NCBI GenBank assembly: GCA_009773635.1
Contig: WSYC01000005.1
Location: 62,001 to 126,000, forward strand
Length of the DNA stretch: 64,000 nt
From: Beijerinckiaceae bacterium
Lineage (GTDB): Bacteria; Pseudomonadota; Alphaproteobacteria; Rhizobiales; Beijerinckiaceae
Direction: 5' to 3'
Under the pieces are notes generated by a model, which saw nothing but the letters and a program-made list of their open reading frames with translations, had not been told where the DNA came from and searched no databases. Positions 25,489 through 34,544 of this stretch are shown here, piece after piece (positions within the stretch are counted from its first letter, which is position 1; each line of letters begins with the position of its first letter). The position numbers and the translations under genes were made by a program.

Positions 25489-26316
25489 ATGACCCTTCCC
25501 GACATTGACCCCGTTGCCTTCCAGATCGGGCCGCTGGTGATCCGCTGGTATGCGCTCGCCTATATCGCCGGCCTGCTGCTCGGCTGGCTTTATATGCGCA
25601 AGCTTGCCGCCAACGCGCGGCTATGGGGTGCTTTGCGCCGCCCGACGTCCGAGGATCTCGACGATCTCCTGGTGTTTGCCGCGCTCGGTGTGGTTGTGGG
25701 CGGTCGCCTGGGTTTCGTGCTGTTCTACCGGCCGGAATTCTACTTCGCGAACCCCCTTGAAATCCTCCAGACCTGGAAGGGCGGCATGTCCTTTCACGGC
25801 GGGTTGTTCGGGGCGTGGCTGGCGGTGTTCCTGTTCGCGCGCCGCCGCGGGCTCGATGCTTTCGCGATGTCCGATATGGCCGCGGTCGTCGCGCCGCTGG
25901 GGCTGCTGTTCGGGCGGCTCGCGAATTTTATCAAGGGTGAGCTCTGGGGACGGCCGACCGATGTGCCCTGGGCTTTTGTCTTTCCCGATGCCGGGCCGGA
26001 ACTGCGGCACCCCAGCCAGCTCTATGAGGCCGGGCTGGAGGGATTGCTGCTGCTGATCGTGCTCGGCGTTCTCGTGCGCCGCATCGGCTTTGCCCGGCCG
26101 GGCCTTCTGGCCGGCGTGTTCGGGATGGGCTATGCCGTCGCGCGCTTTTCCGTGGAGTTCTTCCGCGAGCCGGATCGCTATCTCGGGTTTATCGCCGGGG
26201 GCTGGCTGACGATGGGCATGGCCTTGTCGATCCCGATGTTTGGTGCCGCGCTCTGGCTGGCGCTCAGGGCCTTGCGCTCTGGCCCGCAGACACTTCGCCC
26301 GGAGAACGCTGCGTGA
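25489..26316 (+). CDS. lgt: Prolipoprotein diacylglyceryl transferase
   Basis: A 275-residue inner-membrane enzyme with about seven membrane segments that adds diacylglycerol to the lipobox cysteine of prolipoproteins. The family signature is seen in G-G-R-L-G-F-V-L-F-Y, the essential H-G-G-L segment and G-R-L-A-N-F-I-K-G-E-L-W-G-R, with H-P-S-Q-L-Y-E after it. The ATG at 25489 is chosen by homology to the family start. Its last 4 bases overlap the next gene. Confidence 0.96.
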   Translation: MTLPDIDPVAFQIGPLVIRWYALAYIAGLLLGWLYMRKLAANARLWGALRRPTSEDLDDLLVFAALGVVVGGRLGFVLFYRPEFYFANPLEILQTWKGGMSFHGGLFGAWLAVFLFARRRGLDAFAMSDMAAVVAPLGLLFGRLANFIKGELWGRPTDVPWAFVFPDAGPELRHPSQLYEAGLEGLLLLIVLGVLVRRIGFARPGLLAGVFGMGYAVARFSVEFFREPDRYLGFIAGGWLTMGMALSIPMFGAALWLALRALRSGPQTLRPENAA

Positions 26317-27407
26317 CCCCGCTTGAGATCGAAATCGCCGGCGAAATCCGCGCCAATGGGCCGATCGGGATCGATCGGTTTATGGCGCTGGCACTCGGCC
26401 ATCCCCGGCATGGCTATTACATGACGCGCGATCCCTTCGGGCTGGCGGGTGATTTCGTCACCGCGCCGGAGATCAGCCAGGTTTTTGGCGAATTGCTCGG
26501 CCTTGTCGCGGCGATGACCTGGCAATCGCTCGGCGAGCCCGATCAGGTCGCATTGGTTGAACTTGGTCCGGGGCGCGGCACGTTGATGGCTGATGCCTTG
26601 CGTGCTGCAAAAGCCCTGCCGGGGTTCACAGCCTGCCTCGACGTCCATTTCGTGGAAATGAGCCCGGTGCTCCAGCGCGCGCAGGCGGAAGCGCTGAAAG
26701 ACAGCGGCAAGCACCCGACATGGCATGCCTCCATCGACAGCCTGCCGGATGACCGGCCGCTGATCATTCTCGCCAACGAATTTTTCGATGCCCTGCCGAT
26801 CCGCCAGTTCCAGCGCTATCAGGGCGAGTGGCGTGAGCGGCTTGTGGGAATCGGTGGTGACGGCACGCTGGCGCTCGGGCTCGACCGGACCGCTGCGCAG
26901 GGCCTTACGCTTGATGGCCCGGATGGCGCTGTGTTCGAGACCTCGCCGATCTCGCTCGATATCATGCGGCGGCTTGCGGAAAGAATCGTCGTTCAGCGCG
27001 GACTCGTGCTCGCGATTGACTACGGTTACGCCAAATTCTCGTTCGGCGAGACGCTGCAGGCGGTGCGGCGGCACAAGTTCGCGCCGGTGCTGGCGAACCC
27101 CGGCGAGGCCGATATCACCGCGCATGTCGATTTCGCTGCCCTCTCGATCGCCGCGAAGCGGGGCGGGGCGAAGGTCTATCCGGTGCTGACGCAGGCGACG
27201 CTGATGGAACGGCTCGGCATCCGCCACCGCGCGGAAATCCTCAAGCGCAAGGCCGATGACCCGGCCGAGGTCGATGCCGCGATCGACCGGCTCGCAGGCA
27301 CGGACAGCCACGCGATGGGGCTGCTGTTCAAGGCACTCGCCATCACCAGTGATGACCTCGGCCCACCGCCAGCCTTCGATCTCACCGATCCCCTTCTCGC
27401 CGCGTAA
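26313..27407 (+). CDS. Class I SAM-dependent methyltransferase of the MidA/NDUFAF7 family
   Basis: A 364-residue protein. SAM motif I is L-V-E-L-G-P-G-R-G-T-L-M-A-D, with F-V-E-M-S-P at the next strand, I-L-A-N-E-F-F-D-A-L-P at motif II, and A-I-D-Y-G-Y later. The mitochondrial member methylates an arginine of complex I subunit NDUFS2; bacterial substrates are not settled. The GTG start overlaps the lgt stop (GTGA), so the two are coupled. lgt-methyltransferase-pgeF is a recurring alphaproteobacterial order. Confidence 0.9.
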   Translation: MTPLEIEIAGEIRANGPIGIDRFMALALGHPRHGYYMTRDPFGLAGDFVTAPEISQVFGELLGLVAAMTWQSLGEPDQVALVELGPGRGTLMADALRAAKALPGFTACLDVHFVEMSPVLQRAQAEALKDSGKHPTWHASIDSLPDDRPLIILANEFFDALPIRQFQRYQGEWRERLVGIGGDGTLALGLDRTAAQGLTLDGPDGAVFETSPISLDIMRRLAERIVVQRGLVLAIDYGYAKFSFGETLQAVRRHKFAPVLANPGEADITAHVDFAALSIAAKRGGAKVYPVLTQATLMERLGIRHRAEILKRKADDPAEVDAAIDRLAGTDSHAMGLLFKALAITSDDLGPPPAFDLTDPLLAA

Positions 27408-27424
27408 CACGCCGGAGCTCCACC

Positions 27425-28192
27425 ATGGTCAATCCCGTCCTCTCTCCGGCATTGAGCAAGGCCGGCATCCGGCATGCGTTTTTCACCCGCGAGGGCGGGG
27501 TTTCCGAAGGCGTTTACGCCGGGCTCAACGGCGGGATCGGTTCGAATGACGCGCCGGAAGCGGTGAGTGAGAACCGCGCGCGGATGGCGCGCTACCTTGA
27601 TGTGGCACCCGAGCAGCTGCTCTCGCTCTACCAGATCCATTCCCCGACCGCGCTGAGGGTCACCGAGCCTTGGGCGCGCGAGGATCGGCCGCAGGCGGAT
27701 GCCATGGTCACAGTCAAGCCCGGCATCGCGCTCGGTGTCGGCGCGGCAGATTGCGGACCGATCCTTTTCGCTGATCCGGTCGCCGGGGTTGTCGGCGCCG
27801 CGCATTCGGGCTGGAAGGGTGCGGTTGGCGGCGTTCTCGAATCAACCATCGCCGCGATGGAAGCCGAAGGCGCGAAGCGCTCCCGCCTGATCGTCGCGCT
27901 CGGGCCGATGCTCAGCCAGGCGAATTACGAGGTCGGCCCGGAGTTCAGGGCTACATTTCTGGCTGAAAACACCGCGAATGATCGCTTCTTCCGGGAGGGC
28001 CCCCGCGCAGGCTACCCGCATTTCGATCTGCCGGGCTATATCGTCAGCCGGCTCGAGCGGGCGGATGTCGGCGAGATCGAGAACCTCGCGCTCTGCACCT
28101 ATGCGGACGAGGCGCGCTTCTATTCGTATCGTCGGAAAACCCATCGCAACGAGCCCGACTATGGTCGGTTGATTGCGGCCATCCGCCTTTAG
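27425..28192 (+). CDS. pgeF: Laccase-domain protein PgeF (YfiH)
   Basis: A 255-residue cytoplasmic protein of the YfiH/LACC1 family, linked to peptidoglycan editing in E. coli and to purine nucleoside phosphorolysis in other members. Marks: F-F-T-R-E-G-G-V-S-x-G-V-Y-x-G-L-N, Q-I-H-S, the metal-site segment A-D-C-G-P-I-L-F-A-D, and A-A-H-S-G-W-K-G. All conserved Cys/His positions are present. Third gene of the lgt operon. Confidence 0.93.
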   Translation: MVNPVLSPALSKAGIRHAFFTREGGVSEGVYAGLNGGIGSNDAPEAVSENRARMARYLDVAPEQLLSLYQIHSPTALRVTEPWAREDRPQADAMVTVKPGIALGVGAADCGPILFADPVAGVVGAAHSGWKGAVGGVLESTIAAMEAEGAKRSRLIVALGPMLSQANYEVGPEFRATFLAENTANDRFFREGPRAGYPHFDLPGYIVSRLERADVGEIENLALCTYADEARFYSYRRKTHRNEPDYGRLIAAIRL

Positions 28193-28201
28193 GAAGCTGC
28201 A

Positions 28202-28963
28202 TTACTCAAGAATATCCGGCGTTTTCCAGCTGAGGTGCTGGCCGGAGTCGACCGCGATCATCTGGCCGGTGATACTGTCCGCTTCCGCCAGAAACCGCAC
28301 CGCACGGGCGATTTCCTCCGGCTTGACGGGGCGTGCGAGCAGCGTGCCGGCGACCTCGCGGGCAAAGCCCTCGGGGCCATCGCGCAGATTGGGAAGCGTC
28401 GGGCCGGGGCCGACGGCATTGACGCGGATGCGCGGTGCCAGTGCCTGCGCCAGCGTTTTGGTAGCCGCAAACAGCCCGGATTTCGATAGCGAATAGCTCA
28501 GGAACTGCGGATTGGGCCTGAGAACCCGCTGGTCGATGATGTTGACGATCGCGCCTTTGACATCAGCCGGCAGTGCCGCGGCGAAAGCCTGTGCCAGCAG
28601 CACCGGCGCTTGCAGGTTGGTCGCGAGCTGCGCACTGAAGCCGGCAGCATCGATGGTCGCGATGGAATCATCGAGGAAAATCGATGCATTGTTCACGAGC
28701 ACTGTCGGTGGCCCGAATGGCGCTGAGGCGCGCGCATAAAGCGCGGGCAGGGCGGCGAGATCAGCCAGATCACCCTGCGCAATTGCTGCGCGGGCGCCAT
28801 GCTCCCTCAGGTTCGTGGCGAGCGCCTCAGCTTCCATGAGCGAGCGGTTGCAGTGAAGGATGATGGCATAGCCCGCCTGCGCCAGCTCCCGGCAGATCGC
28901 GGCACCGATCCGTTTGGCTCCGCCGGTGACCAGCGCAATTCTGTCGTTGTCGAGGGCAGTCAT
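28202..28963 (-). CDS. Short-chain dehydrogenase/reductase, pteridine-reductase-like
   Basis: A 253-residue Rossmann oxidoreductase. The cofactor loop is T-G-G-A-K-R-I-G, the TGxxxRxG variant that marks pteridine reductase/FolM-type SDRs and favours NADPH. It has N-N-A-S, an I-I-D-Q-R segment in place of the usual catalytic Ser strand, and Y-x-x-x-K (Y-S-L-S-K). The C-terminus has P-G-P-T-L-P. It lies 33 bases downstream of a glycosyltransferase on the same strand. Substrate inferred only. Confidence 0.8.
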   Translation of the reverse strand: MTALDNDRIALVTGGAKRIGAAICRELAQAGYAIILHCNRSLMEAEALATNLREHGARAAIAQGDLADLAALPALYARASAPFGPPTVLVNNASIFLDDSIATIDAAGFSAQLATNLQAPVLLAQAFAAALPADVKGAIVNIIDQRVLRPNPQFLSYSLSKSGLFAATKTLAQALAPRIRVNAVGPGPTLPNLRDGPEGFAREVAGTLLARPVKPEEIARAVRFLAEADSITGQMIAVDSGQHLSWKTPDILE

Positions 28964-28996
28964 GGCATCGCATCCGGGCTACTGTGGCGTCGATGT

Positions 28997-29785
28997 CTAT
29001 TTAGGGTCCTGCTTCTGCTTTTCGAGCGTGCGGCGCTCGTAATCCTTGGCAACGCGCAGCCAGCGGAAAAACGCGAAATTCATCGCGGTGATGAAGCCGT
29101 AGAACCCGCGGACGAAATGCCGCCTGAGGATATAGGCCTTGAAGAACGCGGCCGGAAACTCGACGAGCAACCGCCACGTCGGGATCGATTTTCCGCGCGC
29201 GGCGAGGTCCGACACCTGCTGGTCGGCATAGGCGTTGAGCTTGGCGATCTGGTCGCCGATCGAGCGCACCGAGAAATGGTGGATGATGCCCTTGAGCCGC
29301 GCGACACGGGCGCCCGGCGCAAGGTCAACGCGATCGTGCACAGGCGAGGCGGAGTAGCGGCCCTTGTCGCGTCGGTAGAGCCGCACCGGCGGCAGGGCAT
29401 AGGCGAGGGGATGCGGCGCGGCCTCGCCGGGAAAAACCTCCGCGATGCGGATTTCATAGGCGTCCGCCATGGGGCCATTGCCCGCGAGCAGCACCCGGAT
29501 TTCATCGGCAAGATGCGGGGGTATCCATTCATCCGCATCAAGGTTGAGGAGCCACTGGTGCCGGCACTGCTCTTCAGCGAAGCGTTTCTGCGGGCCATAG
29601 CCCTCCCAGTCGCGATACAGGGTGCGCGCGCCGGTCGCCGCCGCAAGGGCAACCGTGTCGTCGGTCGAGCCGGAATCCACGACGACGATATCGTCGCTCA
29701 ACGCTTTGATGGCGGCTAACGTCCGCGGCAGCCGATCCGCCTCGTTGCGGGTGATGATGAAAATGGAAAGCGGTAGGCCAGCCAA
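28997..29785 (-). CDS. Family 2 glycosyltransferase, WaaE/KdtX-like
   Basis: A 262-residue enzyme of the lipopolysaccharide-core type. The GT-A core is S-I-F-I-I-T-R-N-E-A-D-R-L, D-D-I-V-V-V-D-S-G-S-T-D-D-T and the D-A-D-E-W metal site, followed by Q-K-R-F-A. The C-terminal part is basic and amphipathic, fit for the membrane surface. The start is the TTG at 29785 because AGGAG sits exactly 5 bases upstream; a TTG 96 bases earlier would add a charged tail of no family character. Probable beta-glycosyl transfer to inner core, inferred. Confidence 0.82.
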   Translation of the reverse strand: MAGLPLSIFIITRNEADRLPRTLAAIKALSDDIVVVDSGSTDDTVALAAATGARTLYRDWEGYGPQKRFAEEQCRHQWLLNLDADEWIPPHLADEIRVLLAGNGPMADAYEIRIAEVFPGEAAPHPLAYALPPVRLYRRDKGRYSASPVHDRVDLAPGARVARLKGIIHHFSVRSIGDQIAKLNAYADQQVSDLAARGKSIPTWRLLVEFPAAFFKAYILRRHFVRGFYGFITAMNFAFFRWLRVAKDYERRTLEKQKQDPK

Positions 29786-30049
29786 GCCAACTCCTGTTCC
29801 CGGTTCATTTGCCGGGTGTTCCTGTTCGTCTCGGTCTGGCTTCGCACGCCGCGCCGAGGCTGACAAGCCATGCGTGTTCAAGGCCCTAGCGCTGTTAAGA
29901 ATTGATTATTCTTAACAGTAAAATGATGAAATTAATCAATTATTTTCTGTGCGGTAAGGCTTCTGTTTAGCTTAACGATCCCGCGTGTTAAGTCTTTCAA
30001 ACAATGAATGACGGGGGGTTTGTAGAAACAATCTTCCCAGGAGACCTCG

Positions 30050-30673
30050 ATGCGCCACTATCTGAAGTCAACGCTGATCTGCATTGCGGTTTTGAATGGT
30101 ATTTCCTATGCGTCTCGCGTGCAGGCGGCGGATCTTCCCGGGAATAAGCCGTTTTATTCCCCGATGTTTTCGGCCAATTGGGGAGGTTTCTACGGCGGTT
30201 TGCACCTTGGCTATGCTAGTGGCCGCACGCGTTCTGCGGATATCGACGGGTTCGTTTCAGGCGCGCACGTCGGGTTCAATGTGCAAAGCGGGGCTATTGT
30301 CTTCGGCGGGGAGCTTGATCTGAATTATTCGGGTGTCGACTATCGTGCCTTTGCCGACACTTTCCGCCAGAAATGGAACGGCTCCGGTCGCATTCGCGCT
30401 GGCTATGCCTTTGAGCGCTTCATGCCGTTCGTGACCGGTGGTCTTGCGTTTACCTCGGGCACCATGAAGGCTGGCGGTGTCAAGGAATCCAACGTTCACA
30501 CGGGTTATGTTGTTGGTATTGGTGGTGAAATGATGATTACAAACAACATTTCTGCAAATATCCAGCTCCTGCATTTCCGCTATGGCGCTCAAACTTATAA
30601 TGTTTTGCCAGTTTCCAGGAGCGCCAATATTGTGACTAACGAGCTCCGTATCGGAATGAACTATCGATTCTGA
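30050..30673 (+). CDS. Outer-membrane beta-barrel protein (Omp25-like)
   Basis: A 207-residue protein with a signal peptide ending V-Q-A-A-D-L-P and an eight-stranded barrel pattern: W-G-G-F-Y-G-G-L-H-L-G-Y, G-G-E-L-D-L-N-Y-S, R-I-R-A-G-Y and the terminal N-Y-R-F, whose final Phe is the BAM recognition residue. It has AGGAG before the start. Base composition is less GC-rich than its neighbours. Paralogue of the next gene. Confidence 0.88.
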   Translation: MRHYLKSTLICIAVLNGISYASRVQAADLPGNKPFYSPMFSANWGGFYGGLHLGYASGRTRSADIDGFVSGAHVGFNVQSGAIVFGGELDLNYSGVDYRAFADTFRQKWNGSGRIRAGYAFERFMPFVTGGLAFTSGTMKAGGVKESNVHTGYVVGIGGEMMITNNISANIQLLHFRYGAQTYNVLPVSRSANIVTNELRIGMNYRF

Positions 30674-30926
30674 TTTCAATTTTGCCGTATTTGTTCTGAT
30701 AATTATCGAAAAATCCAGAAGACTTGCCACAACTATGGCCGGAATGTGAGTTTTGATGCCATCAAAAGAACTCAACCGGACTGAAAAGAGGGACTTCACA
30801 AGCAAGGGAAGTCGGAACCGGATGGGTTTTTCGGCGTTCTAGATGTTGAATTTCGCCAAAGGCGGACAGACCGGCCAACGTTCCAGTGAGCACGGGCCGG
30901 ATAACGTGAAATAAGGAGTATGGACT

Positions 30927-31565
30927 ATGAAGAAGCTTTCGATCGTTGCGGGCCTGGGTGCCGCAGTTCTGGCCACCGGCGCGTTCGCCGCGGATCTGCC
31001 GCGCAAATCCGCTCCCGTCGCGCCTGCGTATGCGCGGGCCCCGATCTTCACCTGGACGGGTTTTTACGTCGGTGTGAACGCCGGCTACGGCTTTGGCGGG
31101 ATGACCGGCCCGGGCTCGGGCATCTTCAAGGATCCGTCGGGCTTCATCGGCGGCGGTCAGGTCGGCTACAACTACCAGATCAATCAGGTCGTCGTCGGCC
31201 TTGAGACCGATCTTCAGTATTCGGGCATCAGCGGCAAGAGCGCGGCGGTCGGTTCGAAGGGCAGCATCCCGTATTTCGGGACGGTCCGGGCCCGTGCGGG
31301 TGTCGCGATGGACCGCTTCCTGCCGTACATCACCGCGGGCTATGCCTACGGTGGCACGGATCTGACTGTCCCCGGCGCCTCGACCAAGACGATGCACCAC
31401 GGCTATGTCATCGGTGGCGGTGTTGAATATGCCTTCACCAATAATATCACCGCGAAGGTCGAGGGTCTTTACATGGATCTCGGCGAGAAGTCGGTTCTCG
31501 GCGCCACCCGCAAGATCGGCTTCGAGGGCGGTGTTGTCCGCGCCGGCGTGAACTACAAGTTCTAA
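30927..31565 (+). CDS. Outer-membrane beta-barrel protein (Omp25/porin family)
   Basis: A 212-residue barrel of the Hyphomicrobiales Omp25 group. It has a signal peptide, then A-A-D-L-P-R-K and a Pro/Ala-rich linker, then W-T-G-F-Y-V-G-V-N-A-G-Y, alternating strands and the end V-N-Y-K-F. AAGGAG precedes the start by 8 bases. A strong terminator follows. Codon use is typical of highly expressed genes here. It shares organisation with the gene at 30050 but differs in sequence, so the duplication is old. Confidence 0.92.
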   Translation: MKKLSIVAGLGAAVLATGAFAADLPRKSAPVAPAYARAPIFTWTGFYVGVNAGYGFGGMTGPGSGIFKDPSGFIGGGQVGYNYQINQVVVGLETDLQYSGISGKSAAVGSKGSIPYFGTVRARAGVAMDRFLPYITAGYAYGGTDLTVPGASTKTMHHGYVIGGGVEYAFTNNITAKVEGLYMDLGEKSVLGATRKIGFEGGVVRAGVNYKF

Positions 31566-31654
31566 TTGCGGAACACATTCTAATTGCGAGAGCGGGCGCC
31601 AAAGCGTCCGCCAGCAGCCAGTTCGACGACGGGGAAACCGTTGTTGGGGGGCGA

Positions 31655-31690
31655 AAAGGGTCCGGGGTGAATGCCCCGGGCCCTTTTTTT
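31655..31690 (+). terminator. Intrinsic terminator of the second barrel gene
   Basis: AAAGGGTCCGGGG pairs with CCCCGGGCCCTTT around a 6-base loop, with a continuing T run. It stands about 90 bases after the stop and directly before the convergent GST gene. Confidence 0.92.
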
Positions 31691-31692
31691 GA

Positions 31693-32301
31693 TCAAGCCG
31701 AGGGCTTGCTTGCGGCAAAGGCCGGGTTTTTGGCGTTGAATGCTTTGAGGAAGGCTGAAAGCTGCGGATATTTTCCCGATGACAGGCCCGAGAAGCGGAA
31801 TTCATACCATTCCAGCAGGCAGGCAACGCTGATCGTGCCGATATCCGGCATTGCAGAGGCGACCGGCGGCGCGGCTTCCAGCACAGCCAGCCCGCGCTCG
31901 ACCTTGCCCGCCTGATGGGCGATCCAGGCCGGTTCGTGCTTCTCCGGCGTGCGGAAACGACCCTCGTAAAGCTGGAGAATTGCGGCGTCGATGATGCCAT
32001 CCGCCAGTGCCTGAAGTTTCAGCGTCCTGAGGCGTCCATCCCAATCGGCCGGGATGATCTTGCCACCGCCGGAGACGTGGTCGAGATATTCGATGATGAC
32101 GCGGGAATCGTAGAGCGTCGTGCCATCCTCGAGGATCAGGCAGGGGATCTTGCCGAGCGGGTTGTCCTTCCGCAGGGGATCGTCCGGGTTCATGGTATCG
32201 GTGCCGATGATCTCGATCTTGTCGGTCATGCCGACGATGTGAGCGGCGAACTTGACCTTGCGCCCGAAGGGCGAGGCCGGGGACGAACGAAGCTTGAGCA
32301 T
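31693..32301 (-). CDS. Glutathione S-transferase family protein
   Basis: A 202-residue protein. The N-terminal thioredoxin-fold domain has S-S-P-A-S-P-F-G-R-K-V (likely Ser active site), G-K-I-P-C-L and the glutathione-binding Y-D-S-R-V-I-I-E-Y-L. The C-terminal domain is helical. Cytosolic detoxification is the usual role; substrate unknown. Convergent with the barrel gene. Confidence 0.9.
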   Translation of the reverse strand: MLKLRSSPASPFGRKVKFAAHIVGMTDKIEIIGTDTMNPDDPLRKDNPLGKIPCLILEDGTTLYDSRVIIEYLDHVSGGGKIIPADWDGRLRTLKLQALADGIIDAAILQLYEGRFRTPEKHEPAWIAHQAGKVERGLAVLEAAPPVASAMPDIGTISVACLLEWYEFRFSGLSSGKYPQLSAFLKAFNAKNPAFAASKPSA

Positions 32302-32461
32302 GAAGCTGATCCTGTGTGCGGCCGTGCGGGCCGAGGGGGATGGTCAATCGCGCCGGGTGCGATCTCAGGCGGTCAGGATTGCGCGTGCCGCTGTCGCTGG
32401 CAAGATGGAAACGTGCGGAGTGGTTCTGCACGAGAGCGATACAATCGGCCGGAAGGGCGGC

Positions 32462-33304
32462 TCAAGGCCCGGCGAGCCAGTCAACCCGCCAGCGCGCGAC
32501 ATTGCGCCGGGCAAGACGCTTCGAGAGTTCCGGCAGCAGAAGAGAGAGTTCGTCGGCCAGCTTCCACGGCGGATTGGCGATCGCAAGCCCGCAGGCGGCA
32601 AGCGGTCCGGCCTGGCCGATATGCTCGACGTGCAGCTCCACCACCATCAGCTTGGCAAAGCCGGATGTCTTCAGGCTGGCCTCGAAGTGCGCCACGGTGG
32701 TCGGATTCTTGATCGGGTACCAGAGCATCAGCACGCCGGTGGACCATTTCCGCGCCATTTCCCGCGTCATCTCGGCCATCCGGTCGAAGTCGTCGGTCTT
32801 CTCGAACGGCGGATCGACCAGCACCAGGCCGCGCCTTTCGCGCGGGGGAATCTGCGCCTTCCAGGCGAGATAGCCGTCGATTTCGTTGATGACGATCCGC
32901 TCGTCACGCGGCAGCGCACGGCGCAATGCATGACAGGTTTCAGGGTGCAATTCGTTGAACGATGCCCTGTCATCAGACCGCAAGGCGCGCTGGATCAGCG
33001 CGGGCGAGCCGGGATAGTGGCCCTCGAACGGCGTCAGCTCCCTGAGTGCCGCGCGATAGGGCGCAAGCACGGCCTCGGCCGCCGGGCTCAGGCGCACTTT
33101 CTCCAGTTTGCCGATGCCATCCACCCATTCGCCGGTGCGGGCGGCGTCGTCCGACCGGAGATCGTACATCCCCGCGCCGGCGTGGGTGTCGATCACCCGG
33201 AACGGTGTATCCTTGAGGGCGAGATGGTCGAGAATGCGCACGAGCGTGACGTGCTTGATCACATCCGCGAAATTGCCGGCATGAAAGGAGTGGCGGTAGT
33301 TCAC
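32462..33304 (-). CDS. rlmJ: 23S rRNA (adenine-2030-N6)-methyltransferase
   Basis: A 280-residue SAM-dependent methyltransferase. The start N-Y-R-H-S-F-H-A-G-N-F-A-D-V-I-K-H is the family hallmark and fixes the GTG at 33304. D-T-H-A-G-A-G-M-Y-D is motif I and L-V-D-P-P-F-E is the catalytic D-P-P-[FY] motif IV. Length is standard. It lies 15 bases downstream of the RNase T2 gene. Confidence 0.94.
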   Translation of the reverse strand: MNYRHSFHAGNFADVIKHVTLVRILDHLALKDTPFRVIDTHAGAGMYDLRSDDAARTGEWVDGIGKLEKVRLSPAAEAVLAPYRAALRELTPFEGHYPGSPALIQRALRSDDRASFNELHPETCHALRRALPRDERIVINEIDGYLAWKAQIPPRERRGLVLVDPPFEKTDDFDRMAEMTREMARKWSTGVLMLWYPIKNPTTVAHFEASLKTSGFAKLMVVELHVEHIGQAGPLAACGLAIANPPWKLADELSLLLPELSKRLARRNVARWRVDWLAGP

Positions 33305-33319
33305 CGGGGTTGTGCCGGC

Positions 33320-33982
33320 TTATTTCGCTGCGGGCACGGTCACGTCCCGCACTCGGCAGGAATCGCGGCTGACTTCCTCGCAAGGGCGGAACTGGCGCAG
33401 GTCGCGCGTCATGCAGATGCGCACCTCCTCCAGCATCTCGCGCTTGCAGGTCACCGCCATCATGTCGGGCCTGAGGCCGGGATTGGCGAGTGCGAAGGCG
33501 CGCTCGATCTCGACGACACTCATCCGCTGTGCTGTTTCCGGCGCGGCAAGCTGCTTGGGCACGCTGATGCGGGCACGGGCGGCGCCGGTAGCCGTGAAAT
33601 AGCCGGCCGGGCTTTCCCCCGTGCAGGTGCCGTGCTTCTGCCATTCATGGCGCGCGAGGCCGGGGTCCGGGAAAACGCGTTCGCCGATATCCATCGCGTT
33701 GCGGCTGGGGGTGCGCCCGCCCGGCGTGCAGAAGGCGGGATAACCGCGCTCATACTGCGGCCAGAGCCCGTGGACGACGAACCCGGGGTTCTTGCCCTTG
33801 TCGCATTGCGCGTTGCCGCGTCGTTTGCCGGTGAGATCGCAATAGGTCGCCGACCACGACAGCGAGAGCACGTAGAAATCGAACCGCCCCATCGGCGCGC
33901 CGCGATCCTCGCGCGGCTGCGCCTGCGCGGCTGTGGCTGTCAGAGCAACCAGAAACAGAAGGGCGCGGGCGAGCACGTTCAT
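33320..33982 (-). CDS. Ribonuclease T2 family protein, exported
   Basis: A 220-residue secreted RNase with a Sec signal peptide (about 1-22, ending A-A-Q-A-Q). Both catalytic blocks are present: CAS1 reads F-V-V-H-G-L-W-P-Q-Y and CAS2 reads H-E-W-Q-K-H-G-T-C, giving the two catalytic His plus Glu and Lys. Six cysteines could form disulfides. The start overlaps the stop of the upstream small secreted protein by 4 bases, so translation is coupled. Confidence 0.92.
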   Translation of the reverse strand: MNVLARALLFLVALTATAAQAQPREDRGAPMGRFDFYVLSLSWSATYCDLTGKRRGNAQCDKGKNPGFVVHGLWPQYERGYPAFCTPGGRTPSRNAMDIGERVFPDPGLARHEWQKHGTCTGESPAGYFTATGAARARISVPKQLAAPETAQRMSVVEIERAFALANPGLRPDMMAVTCKREMLEEVRICMTRDLRQFRPCEEVSRDSCRVRDVTVPAAK

Positions 33983-34425
33983 CGGTCGAGGCGGTTGCAA
34001 CCCGGCATCGCGGTGTGGTTGCGATCGTAGCCATCGAGGCAATACTGGATGCCTTCACCCATACCGACAATGCCGGCGCCTTCGATGATCGCGTAGCGCA
34101 GCTTGAGCTTGCGGTTGGTCGACATCACGGCAACCGCCTGACAATAGCGGCGCGGGATCAGATCGAGCCCATGCGGCCGGAACGCTGCCTGCCGGACCTG
34201 TTCGATAGTCACGATCTCGGCATCGGAGTTCCAGAACCGGCGCTCGACCGCCGAGAAGCGGGACTGGATGCGGGCGAGCACACCGGGGGAATCGCAGGCC
34301 GACAGCTCGGCCGAGTAGCCATATTCGCGATTTTCAGCCGGAATCTGTTCGCGGGCGTTGAGCGGTGCCGCAAGAAACGTCGCTGCCACCGCCAGTCCGA
34401 GAAGTGCCTTGTGAAACCCGCGCAT
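33979..34425 (-). CDS. Small exported protein coupled to RNase T2
   Basis: A 148-residue exported protein with a signal peptide (ending P-L-N-A-R-E) and four mature cysteines in S-A-C-D-S, R-Y-C-Q, Q-Y-C-L-D and G-C-N-R. I do not recognise the family. Its ATG at 34425 is chosen because GGGAG lies 6 bases upstream; the ATG 6 bases earlier touches that site. The ATGA overlap with the RNase gene implies equal production, so it could be a partner, chaperone or inhibitor of the RNase (inference). Confidence 0.75.
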   Translation of the reverse strand: MRGFHKALLGLAVAATFLAAPLNAREQIPAENREYGYSAELSACDSPGVLARIQSRFSAVERRFWNSDAEIVTIEQVRQAAFRPHGLDLIPRRYCQAVAVMSTNRKLKLRYAIIEGAGIVGMGEGIQYCLDGYDRNHTAMPGCNRLDR

Positions 34426-34544
34426 CGTCATCTCCCGAAATCTCGCTTGGGAAGTGTTTCGCGCCGCTTTCGCGCAAGGTCAAGCGATCCAGCGATCATG
34501 CCCGGGAAAACCGCGGCGCTGTTGCGCTTTCCCTTCAGTTGCCG

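Noticed and set aside
32252-34030. 592-codon plus-strand frame across rlmJ and RNase T2
   Set aside because: Covers three well-supported minus-strand genes; composition is unlike a protein.
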